From positions 1 through 64,000 of the forward strand of contig NZ_LAPT01000055.1 in the NCBI RefSeq assembly GCF_003194385.1: a stretch of 64,000 nucleotides of DNA, given 5' to 3'. Made by a program: the position numbers and the translations under genes. Below the pieces are notes generated by a model. That model had not been told where the DNA came from, made no database searches, and saw only the letters and a program-made list of their open reading frames with translations. Shown one piece after another: positions 52,582 to 60,661 of the stretch (the first letter of the stretch is position 1; the number at the start of each line of letters is the position of its first letter). This stretch comes from Pokkaliibacter plantistimulans (GTDB lineage Bacteria; Pseudomonadota; Gammaproteobacteria; Pseudomonadales; Balneatricaceae).

Positions 52582-54290
52582 CAGTGTGACTCCGGCTGCC
52601 AGCTCTGGCGCAAGCACTGTCTGACTTGCCGCGAGGCACCGCGATGTTCGCCCTGCAGGCGGCACTGCAGATGGCGATCATCAGCAGGCAGTTGCTGCAA
52701 AGCCTGCGTCAGCGCCTGCCGAACCCGCTCAATGTCCGCTTTATCGGGGTCGTCGGCATGCTGCACCGGAATCAGGCCTTCAATCAGCCCAAGGCTGGCG
52801 AAACTGTGTACGTCGTAGGCCATCGGCGGAATGCTGGCGGCCAGCTCATCCAGCTCGGCTTCACTGCGCAGGGTGACCCGTGCCGCTGAAGCCTTACCCA
52901 TGGCGTGGATCAGTACCTTGCTGTCATCCAGCGCGAAGATGCGGTTGGCCTGATAACCGTGGGCGAGGAAGGCGCCCGACATGGCCTTGCCGACCAGCAG
53001 CGACAGCAGCGGATGGCCAGCCAGCCGTGCTCCGGCATAGGCAGCAGCGGCAGCGGCCAGCGCCTGATGGATACCCAGTGCTTCTTCGCGGCGGCCATAG
53101 GCCTGACTGGGCACATCGACGATGGCGATCAGTGCGCGTTTGACGGGCAGTTCAGCGTCAGCCCGTTGCGTCTCTTCAATCAGACTGGCCAGCGCCCAGC
53201 CTTCCAGCAGGCCGACTTCACCCTGACGGGCGCGGGGGAAGTGATTGCTGGCGTCAGGCCGGATAAGGATAAAACGACAGGCACGTCCGCCCAGCTCGCC
53301 ATCGGCATAGCACACCGAGGGCACGGCGGCGCAGCGCCAGTCCGTTGCTGCGATCAGTGCCTGGCTCCATTGCTCACCCCGGCTGCTGCCCCAGTGCAGG
53401 TGGCCTGCCTCTGGCTGCGGTGCCGAAGCAGCAGGCTGTTGCAGGGCGAAGGCCAGCAATGTGCGGGCCTGCAAAGCGCTGATCTGGGTGTCGGTGTCGA
53501 GCTGCTGCAGGGCGGCCAGCATGGAGTCGGCACGGTCAGTGCGGTGGCTGGCGGGCAGGCCCTGTTGCAGCAGGCGGAGGGTCGCAGCACGCACAGCATC
53601 AGCATCATCACTGACAAAGGCATCCACCAGCGTACTGGCTACGCGCTGCTCGCCACCGGTCAGGCTCCAGATAAACGGGCGGTCGCGGGAGTCGTATTCG
53701 GCCACGCCGGCTTCCTGCTCGATGACCTGCGGGCCATTCAGGCCCAGACGGCCTTCCCGCGTCATCAGCAGATAGCTGCACAAGCCTGCTGCGATACCCA
53801 TGCCGCCAAAGCAGCCGACCGGGCCGGTAATGATGCCAATAACGGGCTGATACTGGCGCAGCTCCACCACTGCCGCATGGATTTCAGCAATAGCCGCCAA
53901 ACCCAGATTGGCCTCCTGCAGGCGCACTCCGCCGGTTTCCAGCACCAGTACCGCGCAGGTGGGAATACCCTGACGGTTGTCTTCAATCGCCAGCTCCAGT
54001 GCACCCGCTATCTTGGCCCCGGCCACTTCACCGAGGCTACCGCCCTGAAAGGCACCTTCGATGGCGGCCACCACGGCAGGCTGGCCATTCAGCCGCCCCT
54101 TGCCGATCACCACGCCGTCATCAAACTGGGTGACGATGCCTTGTTTCGGCAACCAAGGTGACGTCAGTCGGGCGAAGGGGTCCAGCAGTTCGGTAAAACT
54201 GCCGGGGTCGAGCAGGGCGGCGACCCGTTCACGGGCGCTGAGTTCAATAAAGTTGGCAGGTTGCCATCCTGTTGCGACGGGCTCAGCCAT
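52581..54290 (-). CDS. mdcDE: Fused malonate decarboxylase beta-gamma subunit (MdcD-MdcE)
   Basis: Encodes 569 aa. Residues 1-290 are MdcD: FIELSARERVAALLDPGSF, then GIITGPVGCFGGMGIAAGL and a crotonase/carboxyltransferase fold. Residues about 300-550 are MdcE: RALIAIVDVPSQAYGRREEALGIHQALAAAA and LLVGKAMSGAFLAHGYQANRIFALDDS. A Gln/Ala-rich linker (about 285-300) joins them. In Klebsiella and Pseudomonas the two are separate genes. The complex decarboxylates malonyl-ACP to acetyl-ACP without biotin. The stop overlaps the mdcG start; the start overlaps the mdcC end. Confidence 0.88.
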   Translation of the reverse strand: MAEPVATGWQPANFIELSARERVAALLDPGSFTELLDPFARLTSPWLPKQGIVTQFDDGVVIGKGRLNGQPAVVAAIEGAFQGGSLGEVAGAKIAGALELAIEDNRQGIPTCAVLVLETGGVRLQEANLGLAAIAEIHAAVVELRQYQPVIGIITGPVGCFGGMGIAAGLCSYLLMTREGRLGLNGPQVIEQEAGVAEYDSRDRPFIWSLTGGEQRVASTLVDAFVSDDADAVRAATLRLLQQGLPASHRTDRADSMLAALQQLDTDTQISALQARTLLAFALQQPAASAPQPEAGHLHWGSSRGEQWSQALIAATDWRCAAVPSVCYADGELGGRACRFILIRPDASNHFPRARQGEVGLLEGWALASLIEETQRADAELPVKRALIAIVDVPSQAYGRREEALGIHQALAAAAAAYAGARLAGHPLLSLLVGKAMSGAFLAHGYQANRIFALDDSKVLIHAMGKASAARVTLRSEAELDELAASIPPMAYDVHSFASLGLIEGLIPVQHADDPDKADIERVRQALTQALQQLPADDRHLQCRLQGEHRGASRQVRQCLRQSWQPESH

Positions 54291-54600
54291 GGCTCACCTC
54301 CTGATCCTGCAGGGCCAGCTCCAGCGCCTGCTCAATGCGCAGACGAATGACACCGGGAGTAGCGGCGAAGTCGTGAATATCCATGCGCATGGCAGGGAAG
54401 GGCTGCACCGCTTCGATGCGCTCCAGCACCTGACGCCAGCGCGTTTCGCTGCTGGGGCTGGAGGTGAGGATATGAATATCGGCCTGTGCGGTGGTGCAGG
54501 GCTCGATCATCACTTCAAGATCACCGGAGCCGACGTAACCGACGAGGGCCCGGCGTTTGACGCCTGTATGGGCAGGGCGTTGAAAATGCAGGTTTTCCAT
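54283..54600 (-). CDS. mdcC: Malonate decarboxylase acyl carrier protein (delta subunit)
   Basis: Encodes 105 aa from the ATG at 54600 (TGATG overlap with mdcB). Ser25 in GYVGSGDLEVMIEP is the site for the phosphoribosyl-dephospho-CoA group. It carries malonyl and acetyl thioesters between MdcA/H and MdcDE. Unlike fatty-acid ACPs it has no DSL motif. Confidence 0.9.
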   Translation of the reverse strand: MENLHFQRPAHTGVKRRALVGYVGSGDLEVMIEPCTTAQADIHILTSSPSSETRWRQVLERIEAVQPFPAMRMDIHDFAATPGVIRLRIEQALELALQDQEVSHG

Positions 54601-55502
54601 CACTGCTCCTTATCGTTGTTGTTATCTGCACAGAGACTGTCGACGAACAGGGTGGCGGCCAGCAGATCAGCGGCACCTCCGGCGGAAGCGTTCAGTGCCA
54701 GCAGCTGCTGTTCCAGTTGCAGCAGTGCCCGGCGGCCAGCCAGTGCGCCACAGCCTCCCAGCGCCAGCACCTGCTGCGCGCCGGTTTGCAGAGTACGCAA
54801 CCCGGCCATGCCTGCACGCGAGAGCACGCAGGTATCACTGAGGTGAGTCATGATCGCCAGCAGCGCATTGAGGCGGGCAATGGTTTCGCTGTCGCCGCGC
54901 TGACGGCTGCTGCGTAACTGCGGCAATGCCTGTTGCTGAATCTGCGGGAAGCCTTGCTGCGCCTGCTCCCGCGCACCGCTGACAGCATAGCGCTGGCAGG
55001 CCGTGCTGCCCTTGCTGGCAGAGCGCTGATGCAGCAGCGCCGGGTCAGGTAAGCGGGCCAGACGGGCGGCACCGTGCAGCAGCTGATCACTGTGAGTGCG
55101 GGTAATCAGGCCATCGGCGCTGTGTTGCGCGGCGGCGGCAGTCAGCAGACCCAGTGCCCAGATCGCGCCCCGATGTGTGTTTACACCGCCGGTGGTGGCC
55201 AGCATCGCCGCTTCCGCTTCACGCCCCAGCAGACCCAGCCGGGCCCGCAGATACAGTGGGTTATCGCTGTGCTGAGCGGCGGCGGCCATCTGCGCAAAAT
55301 AGGGCTCCAGACAGCGTGCCGAATCCAGCATCAGCTGCAGATGCATATCGCTGTGCACGCCCTGACCACGCTGATCCACCAGTGCCGGTTTGGGGCTGAG
55401 CAGGGCTTCCTGTTCCAGCGCCCAGCGCGCGCTGGCGGCCAGTTGTCGGGCGCTGTCATGGGGAGTGAGCCTGCTGACAGGCTGCAATGAGGGGAGTGAC
55501 AT
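54600..55502 (-). CDS. mdcB: Triphosphoribosyl-dephospho-CoA synthase
   Basis: Encodes 300 aa. The CitG/MdcB family motif is TTGGVNTHRGAIWALGLL, with an earlier STSARWALEQEALLSPKPALVD-like segment that reads LAASARWALEQEALLSPKPA here. It joins dephospho-CoA and ATP to form the precursor of the MdcC prosthetic group. It lies between mdcA (12-bp gap) and mdcC (overlap). Confidence 0.9.
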   Translation of the reverse strand: MSLPSLQPVSRLTPHDSARQLAASARWALEQEALLSPKPALVDQRGQGVHSDMHLQLMLDSARCLEPYFAQMAAAAQHSDNPLYLRARLGLLGREAEAAMLATTGGVNTHRGAIWALGLLTAAAAQHSADGLITRTHSDQLLHGAARLARLPDPALLHQRSASKGSTACQRYAVSGAREQAQQGFPQIQQQALPQLRSSRQRGDSETIARLNALLAIMTHLSDTCVLSRAGMAGLRTLQTGAQQVLALGGCGALAGRRALLQLEQQLLALNASAGGAADLLAATLFVDSLCADNNNDKEQ

Positions 55503-55514
55503 CGCTCAGCCTCC

Positions 55515-57176
55515 TTACCAGCTGCGGAATTTGGCGGGCGGCTGATACAGGCCACCGGACCAGTTTTGCAGCTCACCGATGCTTTTGGCTGCCAGCAGAT
55601 TGCGGCTGGCATCGGCACGGCGAATACCAAGATCTTCGGGGTAGGCCACCAGCCCTTCCTCACGCAGGCGGGCGGTTTCCTTCGCATCCTGTTGCAAGCC
55701 AATGGGGGTTATCCCGGCCACGGCGGCAATCATGGCGCGGCGCTCATCCGAGCTGCTGGCCTTGTAGAGGTAGGCGATGCCGTCTTCGGTCAGCACGTGG
55801 GTGACGTCCTGCGCATAGATCATCACTGGTGCCAGTGGCATCTGATAATCACGGGCCATGGCCAGCGCATCCAGCTCTTGCACAAAGGTGGGCTTGTTGC
55901 TGTCCTGAAAGGTTTCCACCATCTGCACCACCAGCTTGCGGCCTTTGCTCAGCAGCGAGTTGTCGGTGACCATATCCAGCCAGGCTTTGGAGGCATGACG
56001 GCGGCCACCGGGGTCATGGCCCATGTTCGGCGCGCCGCCAAATCCGGCCAGACGGCCACGGGTGACGGTAGAGGAATGGCCTTCGCCATCCACCTGCAGG
56101 GTCGAGCCGATAAACATATCGACGGCGTACTGACCGGCCAGCTGACAGAAGGCGCGATTGGAGCGCATGGAGCCGTCGCGGCCGGTGAAAAACACATCCG
56201 GGCGGGCGGCGATATAGTCTTCCATCCCCAGTTCCGTGCCGAAGCAGTGCACGCTCTCGACCCAGCCTGACTCAATGGCCGGGATCAGGGTGGGATGGGG
56301 GTTCAGTGTCCAGTGGCGGCAGATCTTGCCTTTCAGCCCCAGTTGCTCGCCGTAGGTGGGTAACAGCAGCTCGATGGCGGCGGTATTGAAGCCGATGCCG
56401 TGGTTGAGCGACTGCACCTGATGGCGGGCATAGATACCGCGAATGGCCATCATCCCCATCAGCACATGCAGCGGAGTGATCAGGCGTGGGTCACGGGTAA
56501 ACAGCGGCTCGATAAAGAAGGGCTTGTCGGCCTGTACGATAAAGTCGACCCAGGAGGCGGGCACATCGACGCGCGGCAGATCGCTGACATCATCGACAAT
56601 CTCGTTGACCTGAAAGATCACGATGCCATCACGGAAGGCGGTCGCTTCCACCAGTGCCGGAGTGTCTTCGGTGCTGGGGCCAGTGTAGATATTGCCCTGA
56701 CGATCCGCCTTGAAGCCTGCCAGCAGCGCCACCTGCGGGTTGAGATCGACAAACAGGCGGGCATACAGCTCGATATAGGTGTGGATGGCGCCGATCTCCA
56801 GCAGATCATCTTCCAGCAGCTGGCCGATGCGCAGGCTTTGCGGGCCGGAGAAGGAGAAGTCGAGCTTGCGGGCGATGCCTTTCTCGAACAGATCGAGATG
56901 CTCAGGGCGGCCGACGCTGGGCATGATCAGATGCAGATGGTTAACCACTGCCGGGCTGACCTCTGCCAGCGAGCGGGAGAGAAAGTCCGCCTGCTTCTGG
57001 TTGTTGCCTTCCAGCACCACCTTGTCACCGGGGCAGATCAGACGTTCCAGCGCCGTGACAATATCGGCCGTGGGGATAATCGGGCCACTGGCCAGATCGC
57101 TGAGGCGTTGCAGGCGTCGGTTCTTCTCCTGACGCCGGGTTTGCCAGTTGACTGGCGAAGCCATGGAGGCGTGCAT
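55515..57176 (-). CDS. mdcA: Malonate decarboxylase alpha subunit (acetyl-S-ACP:malonate ACP transferase)
   Basis: Encodes 553 aa with GAGGA about 9 nt before the ATG. The N-terminus reads CPGDKVVLEGNNQKQADFLSR, a motif of the CoA-transferase-like MdcA, with SWVDFIVQADKPFFIEPLF and TLQVDGEGHSSTVTRGRLAGFGGAPNMGHDPGG further on. MdcA swaps acetyl for malonyl on MdcC. It is the first gene of the operon. Confidence 0.92.
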   Translation of the reverse strand: MHASMASPVNWQTRRQEKNRRLQRLSDLASGPIIPTADIVTALERLICPGDKVVLEGNNQKQADFLSRSLAEVSPAVVNHLHLIMPSVGRPEHLDLFEKGIARKLDFSFSGPQSLRIGQLLEDDLLEIGAIHTYIELYARLFVDLNPQVALLAGFKADRQGNIYTGPSTEDTPALVEATAFRDGIVIFQVNEIVDDVSDLPRVDVPASWVDFIVQADKPFFIEPLFTRDPRLITPLHVLMGMMAIRGIYARHQVQSLNHGIGFNTAAIELLLPTYGEQLGLKGKICRHWTLNPHPTLIPAIESGWVESVHCFGTELGMEDYIAARPDVFFTGRDGSMRSNRAFCQLAGQYAVDMFIGSTLQVDGEGHSSTVTRGRLAGFGGAPNMGHDPGGRRHASKAWLDMVTDNSLLSKGRKLVVQMVETFQDSNKPTFVQELDALAMARDYQMPLAPVMIYAQDVTHVLTEDGIAYLYKASSSDERRAMIAAVAGITPIGLQQDAKETARLREEGLVAYPEDLGIRRADASRNLLAAKSIGELQNWSGGLYQPPAKFRSW

Positions 57177-57261
57177 GGTGTGTCCTCAAGTAGGGTTATT
57201 GTTTTTTCCAACACCCTAGGCCTGCGGAGCAGGGGCATCAATCAAGCTTGAGGATAGATCG

Positions 57262-57276
57262 TTACTCTGAGGGTAA
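57262..57276. promoter_or_regulatory. LysR-type dyad TTAC-N7-GTAA upstream of mdcA
   Basis: TTACTCTGAGGGTAA fits the T-N11-A LysR box and is about 86 bp upstream of the mdcA start, in the right place for activation by MdcR. The arms are only 4 bp, so the match could be chance. Confidence 0.4.
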
Positions 57277-57350
57277 TGGTTGGGGGAGAGGAAGCGGTAA
57301 TAGTGTTGTAATGTGGGCTAAAATGTTTTTCGAACACGGAGGAGGGATAC

Positions 57351-57701
57351 ATGAGTCAAGTTTGGAGAGAAGTCGCTGACCCAAGAAAGCATAGAGATTA
57401 CATGTCTACCCGGAATGAGGGCGGAATCTCAATAGAGGTTCCTAAAGATAATTTGCTTAAACAGTGGGTATATTTCGCTCATGTGTGTAATTTCACTTTT
57501 CAGTTTTCCAGTATTGAACAAGTGAAAATGTGCAGGGAATATTTTTTAAAAAAGACCCATCCCTCGACAAGAGAAATAGGGCATGATCTTGAACACTATT
57601 GGCACTTTTGGTTTTCTAAATTACCCAAAGGAATAAAAAGAAAAAAACAAAGAGAGATGATTGTCAGAGCACTGGATGTAATTCTTGCTAATTGGAGTTA
57701 G
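57351..57701 (+). CDS. Hypothetical protein in AT-rich patch
   Basis: Encodes 116 aa, with a strong GGAGGAGGG ribosome site. No family was recognised. It is rich in Lys, His and aromatic residues (KQWVYFAHVCNFTFQFSSIEQ; HDLEHYWHFWFSKLPKGIKRK) and has no signal or membrane segment, so it is probably a small basic cytosolic protein. It and the next two genes use AT-rich codons unlike the flanking mdc and ABC genes, which suggests recent transfer. A fold-back resembling an integron attC lies 73 bp downstream. Confidence 0.6.
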   Translation: MSQVWREVADPRKHRDYMSTRNEGGISIEVPKDNLLKQWVYFAHVCNFTFQFSSIEQVKMCREYFLKKTHPSTREIGHDLEHYWHFWFSKLPKGIKRKKQREMIVRALDVILANWS

Positions 57702-57773
57702 CAAATATTTTTATTTTAGATTTTGAATCATGGTTTTAATTAATGGACTGCTTTTTTCTGATGATTAATACTT

Positions 57774-57827
57774 CGCTCAAACCTCGCTTTTGACACCGCT
57801 AAGCAGGTAAAAGTGTTGGGTTGAGCG
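57774..57827. other. attC-like imperfect fold-back
   Basis: CGCTCAA at the left pairs with TTGAGCG at the right, enclosing further weaker pairing (CC/GG, CTTTT/AAAAG) around an 8-nt loop. The right end contains GTTGAGC, which fits the attC core GTTRRRY. The left end GCTCAAA misses the complementary RYYYAAC by one base. The 54-bp length is slightly short for an attC. No integrase gene is visible. Confidence 0.25.
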
Positions 57828-57891
57828 ATTTGGAGGAGGCTGCATTGTTTTGCTGCTGTAGTAAATTTTAAGCAACTTGTTATATGTTTTC

Positions 57892-58167
57892 TTACCTTTT
57901 TCGCGTTTTAAAAGCCGATACTATGCAGTTCCATAGTCTTGGGTTGTTAGATTCTGTCTTTTCTTTAAGCTCTGCCTTCAATTTTCCGATTGCTTTGTTT
58001 TTTCTATCAATGTCTTTTCTTTGCTCCCGTAGCTTGCCCACTCTTTTTTTCTTGTCAAGTATTAAATTTCGGTATCTATTCTGAAGCTCCCTGATTAAAG
58101 TTCGTAGTTCGTCGTTTGTTAAAGTATCGTCAGGATTTTTAAGTAGAGGATCTTTATCTATGCTCAT
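57892..58167 (-). CDS. Hypothetical small coiled-coil protein
   Basis: Encodes 91 aa. Residues about 18-70 are a highly charged predicted coiled coil (ELRTLIRELQNRYRNLIL, then KRVGKLREQRKDIDRKNKAIG), and the tail is basic (FKTRKR). No family was recognised. The ribosome site is weak. AT-rich codon use matches the neighbouring genes rather than the chromosome around it. Confidence 0.5.
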   Translation of the reverse strand: MSIDKDPLLKNPDDTLTNDELRTLIRELQNRYRNLILDKKKRVGKLREQRKDIDRKNKAIGKLKAELKEKTESNNPRLWNCIVSAFKTRKR

Positions 58168-58256
58168 CTGAAAGCTCTATATTATGGCAACGCTAATGAA
58201 AGACAAAAGAGCAGCTTGCGAGCTCTCACTTGCAGCAGAATTGCTGAGTCTCATTT

Positions 58257-59129
58257 CTAAGGTACCTGTGGAACGCCAGCTGCTTTGGCAATGCTCTGTA
58301 TAGCCTGCTCAAGGGAGCTTTTTTGTTTTCGTAAATCTCCGTTATCTTGTCTCCCGTAAGCCATCACACAAGCAGCAACCGCATCAACGAAAAACGTGGA
58401 AGCAATGCGGGTCATCATCGTTGAGTAGGCCCATGCTTCTGAAGCCATTTTGTGCTTTTGGGAAGGAGATGCATCCAAAGCCAAAAGCCAAAGTAAGGTG
58501 TCTTCACCAGTAAGGTGACTAGCGCCACTTAGACGGTGGTAACTCTCGTAGTAGTCCGTCTTTCGGCCCATTGCCTCGAAACGGTAAAAGAGTGCTTTTG
58601 GCCATTCTGTATTTTTTTCGATTGGTTCGATGGAACATTGACTTTCGATGTGATCTACGTATAGGTGTAGCGTGCGAATTAATTCACTCCTCTCGTTAAT
58701 CATTACAGAAATATTCTCTGCATAAGATTTGCTTTGAATTGCGCCCTTCCATTCCTTTAACTTTCGCTCATGTTCGTTTAACCAAGAGCGAAAAAAATGA
58801 AGGAGCGTACTCGACGTACCGAATGTTGCGAGGTACATAACATTTATTGAGCCCTCAACAACGGTCCTTGCAAGTACTTCAGCGCTTGCAGGAGATCCTG
58901 TGGCCATGGCAACAAGCATACCCTCTGAATGTTCAAAGACTCGTCCCAGAAGGTTGAGAAGGCTATGAATTCGAAATCCCGACTTTTTATCAGCGGGATC
59001 CAGTTCCCCAAGGTAGCCAATGGCAATGCGCTCTGCATCGTAGATAGCATCGGCGGCCACGAATACGTCACGAAGATCTGCCTTAGGAGCGATTTTAAAT
59101 TTTTTTCTGAAATATGCCAAGTTGTTCAT
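58257..59129 (-). CDS. Hypothetical protein, DUF5677-like
   Basis: Encodes 290 aa with GGGGGAA upstream. It is all-helical in appearance. The segment AEVLARTVVEGSINVMYLATFG, followed by a later RFEAMGRKTDYYESYHRLSGASHLTGED, resembles the DUF5677 family of unknown function, whose Arg/Glu/His residues recur at such positions; this is by eye only. It is AT-rich like its neighbours. DUF5677 genes are often found on genomic islands, so a role in defence or stress is possible but not shown. Confidence 0.5.
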   Translation of the reverse strand: MNNLAYFRKKFKIAPKADLRDVFVAADAIYDAERIAIGYLGELDPADKKSGFRIHSLLNLLGRVFEHSEGMLVAMATGSPASAEVLARTVVEGSINVMYLATFGTSSTLLHFFRSWLNEHERKLKEWKGAIQSKSYAENISVMINERSELIRTLHLYVDHIESQCSIEPIEKNTEWPKALFYRFEAMGRKTDYYESYHRLSGASHLTGEDTLLWLLALDASPSQKHKMASEAWAYSTMMTRIASTFFVDAVAACVMAYGRQDNGDLRKQKSSLEQAIQSIAKAAGVPQVP

Positions 59130-59390
59130 GTAGTTGTAATTCCCCCTGTGCTTACATTTTATTCTTGACTGAATGCGACTTATTATATTTCACCTCTATA
59201 GAAGGCATGGCTCTAGTAATGGAAGTTATATTGTATTTTTCCAAATTTGATTTTTTCAGATTTTGTATTCTTGATTTTTATTTTTGGTAAATATTCTAAT
59301 AAAAGATTTTTCTATAATGAAGAAACACAACTAGAAAATGATAAATATGGCCAGCGTTAGTGTATTCGCATACTTTTTCCATTTCGGCCC

Positions 59391-60317
59391 CTAACTCCCC
59401 TCATCCTCCTTCCCCGGCATATGGGTAATCAGATAATCCAGAAAGGCTTTAACAGCGTGGGGCAGGGTGCGGCCGCTTAAGGTTTGCACTTCGATATTGC
59501 GCACATCCATACCACGGTCGCGAATACGCACGGCGCTGACCTGACCGCTGGCAATCATATGGCGCATGGAGATTTCGCCCGCCAGTGACACGCCGCCGTC
59601 AAAGGCGGAGAAGCGGTTCAGGGCCGCCATGTAGTTACTGACCAGGGCGGGCTCAAACAGCAGGCGCTGGCGGCTGCAGCAGATGTCAAACAGCTGGCGC
59701 ACGGTGGTGTCCTGCTCGGGGACGGCGATGGGGTAGGGCTGCAGTTGCGCCAGTGACACCGTCTTACGTCTGGCCAGCGGATGCTGCGGGTGCAGCACCG
59801 CGTAGATCGGCGAGGGCTGGCGGTAGGCGACGTGAATATCCTTGGCCGGGGTGAGGCTGAAGGTAATGCCGATATCGGCGTCACCATGGCGAACGCGGCG
59901 CGATACTTCCGCCGGTGCGCTGACGTTGATATGAAAATGGATCCCTTCGTGCTCACGGCGGAAGTCGGCAATGCTGAAGGGCAGGAACTCCATGGCGAAG
60001 CCCTCCGAGCACGACACTCTGACATGGCCGCGATGCAGCCCCTCCAGCGCCTTGATTTCCGCCACTACCCGGTCTGATTCCAGCGCGGTCTTGCGGGCAT
60101 GGGCGGCGAGCAGTTCACCGGCGGCGCTCAGCATCATGCCGCGCGGGCGGCGCTCAAACAGCACGGTGCCGAGTAAATCTTCAAGGCTGGCAATCTGTCG
60201 GCTGATGGCGCTGGGCGCCACATTGAGACGGGTTGAGGCCTCGCTGATGGAGCCGGTGCGCGCCACTTCGAGGAAGTAGCGCATGGCGGTATCTTGCAGC
60301 TGGGAGGCTTTGTTCAT
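59391..60317 (-). CDS. LysR-family transcriptional regulator (divergent from peptide ABC operon)
   Basis: Encodes 308 aa. The winged helix is AMRYFLEVARTGSISEASTRL then VAPSAISRQIASLEDLLGTVLF; the effector domain covers about residues 95-300. It is divergent from the peptide-type ABC importer genes across a 344-bp gap that contains a family 2 repeat, so that operon is the likely target. It is not MdcR, which is at 47987. Confidence 0.85.
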   Translation of the reverse strand: MNKASQLQDTAMRYFLEVARTGSISEASTRLNVAPSAISRQIASLEDLLGTVLFERRPRGMMLSAAGELLAAHARKTALESDRVVAEIKALEGLHRGHVRVSCSEGFAMEFLPFSIADFRREHEGIHFHINVSAPAEVSRRVRHGDADIGITFSLTPAKDIHVAYRQPSPIYAVLHPQHPLARRKTVSLAQLQPYPIAVPEQDTTVRQLFDICCSRQRLLFEPALVSNYMAALNRFSAFDGGVSLAGEISMRHMIASGQVSAVRIRDRGMDVRNIEVQTLSGRTLPHAVKAFLDYLITHMPGKEDEGS

Positions 60318-60358
60318 GGCATCTGCACACCTTTTTCAGGCTGTTGTAATCACATTTT

Positions 60359-60479
60359 CACAATCTGCGCGGGTTGCTCTCACCGCGTTAAACAGTCCTT
60401 CGGACGGCTGCTTCAGGCAATCAAGACGCCGCTTTCTCCGCTCTTTTCGCCTTGTCTGGCCTCGGTTTGCGCGATTGTG
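60359..60479. repeat. Fold-back repeat family 2, copy B
   Basis: This 121-bp element starts CACAATCTGCGC and ends GCGCGATTGTG; the ends are inverted repeats apart from one extra T. It is homologous to copy A at 36927, especially over ACGCCGCTTTCTCCGCTC and the CCTTGTCTGGC stretch. It lies between the divergent LysR and ABC genes. Confidence 0.75.
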
Positions 60480-60661
60480 TACAGGTTTGAGGGCGGGCAC
60501 GACGGCCCATTTATACCCTGCTTTATCACGCCATAGCTTTGCTTTTTCGGCAACGACAGTTTGCGAATATTATTATTGTGGCAATGATTTTCTTGGCATA
60601 GGTTGAAAAGCAGTTGCAGTACTTCGCTTGCTTTTGGATCCGGTAAAAAAGGAAATGCCTT

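Noticed and set aside
52905-54161. 418-codon open frame on the plus strand
   Set aside because: It lies opposite the fused mdcDE gene, and its composition is that of an antisense shadow.
57351-59129. Toxin-antitoxin or named defence system in the AT-rich patch
   Set aside because: No toxin, nuclease, ATPase or antitoxin motif is visible in the three proteins, so naming a system would be guesswork.
59391-60317. This LysR gene as mdcR
   Set aside because: The LysR at 47987 matches the MdcR pattern better, and this one is divergent from the peptide ABC operon and separated from mdcA by three unrelated genes.
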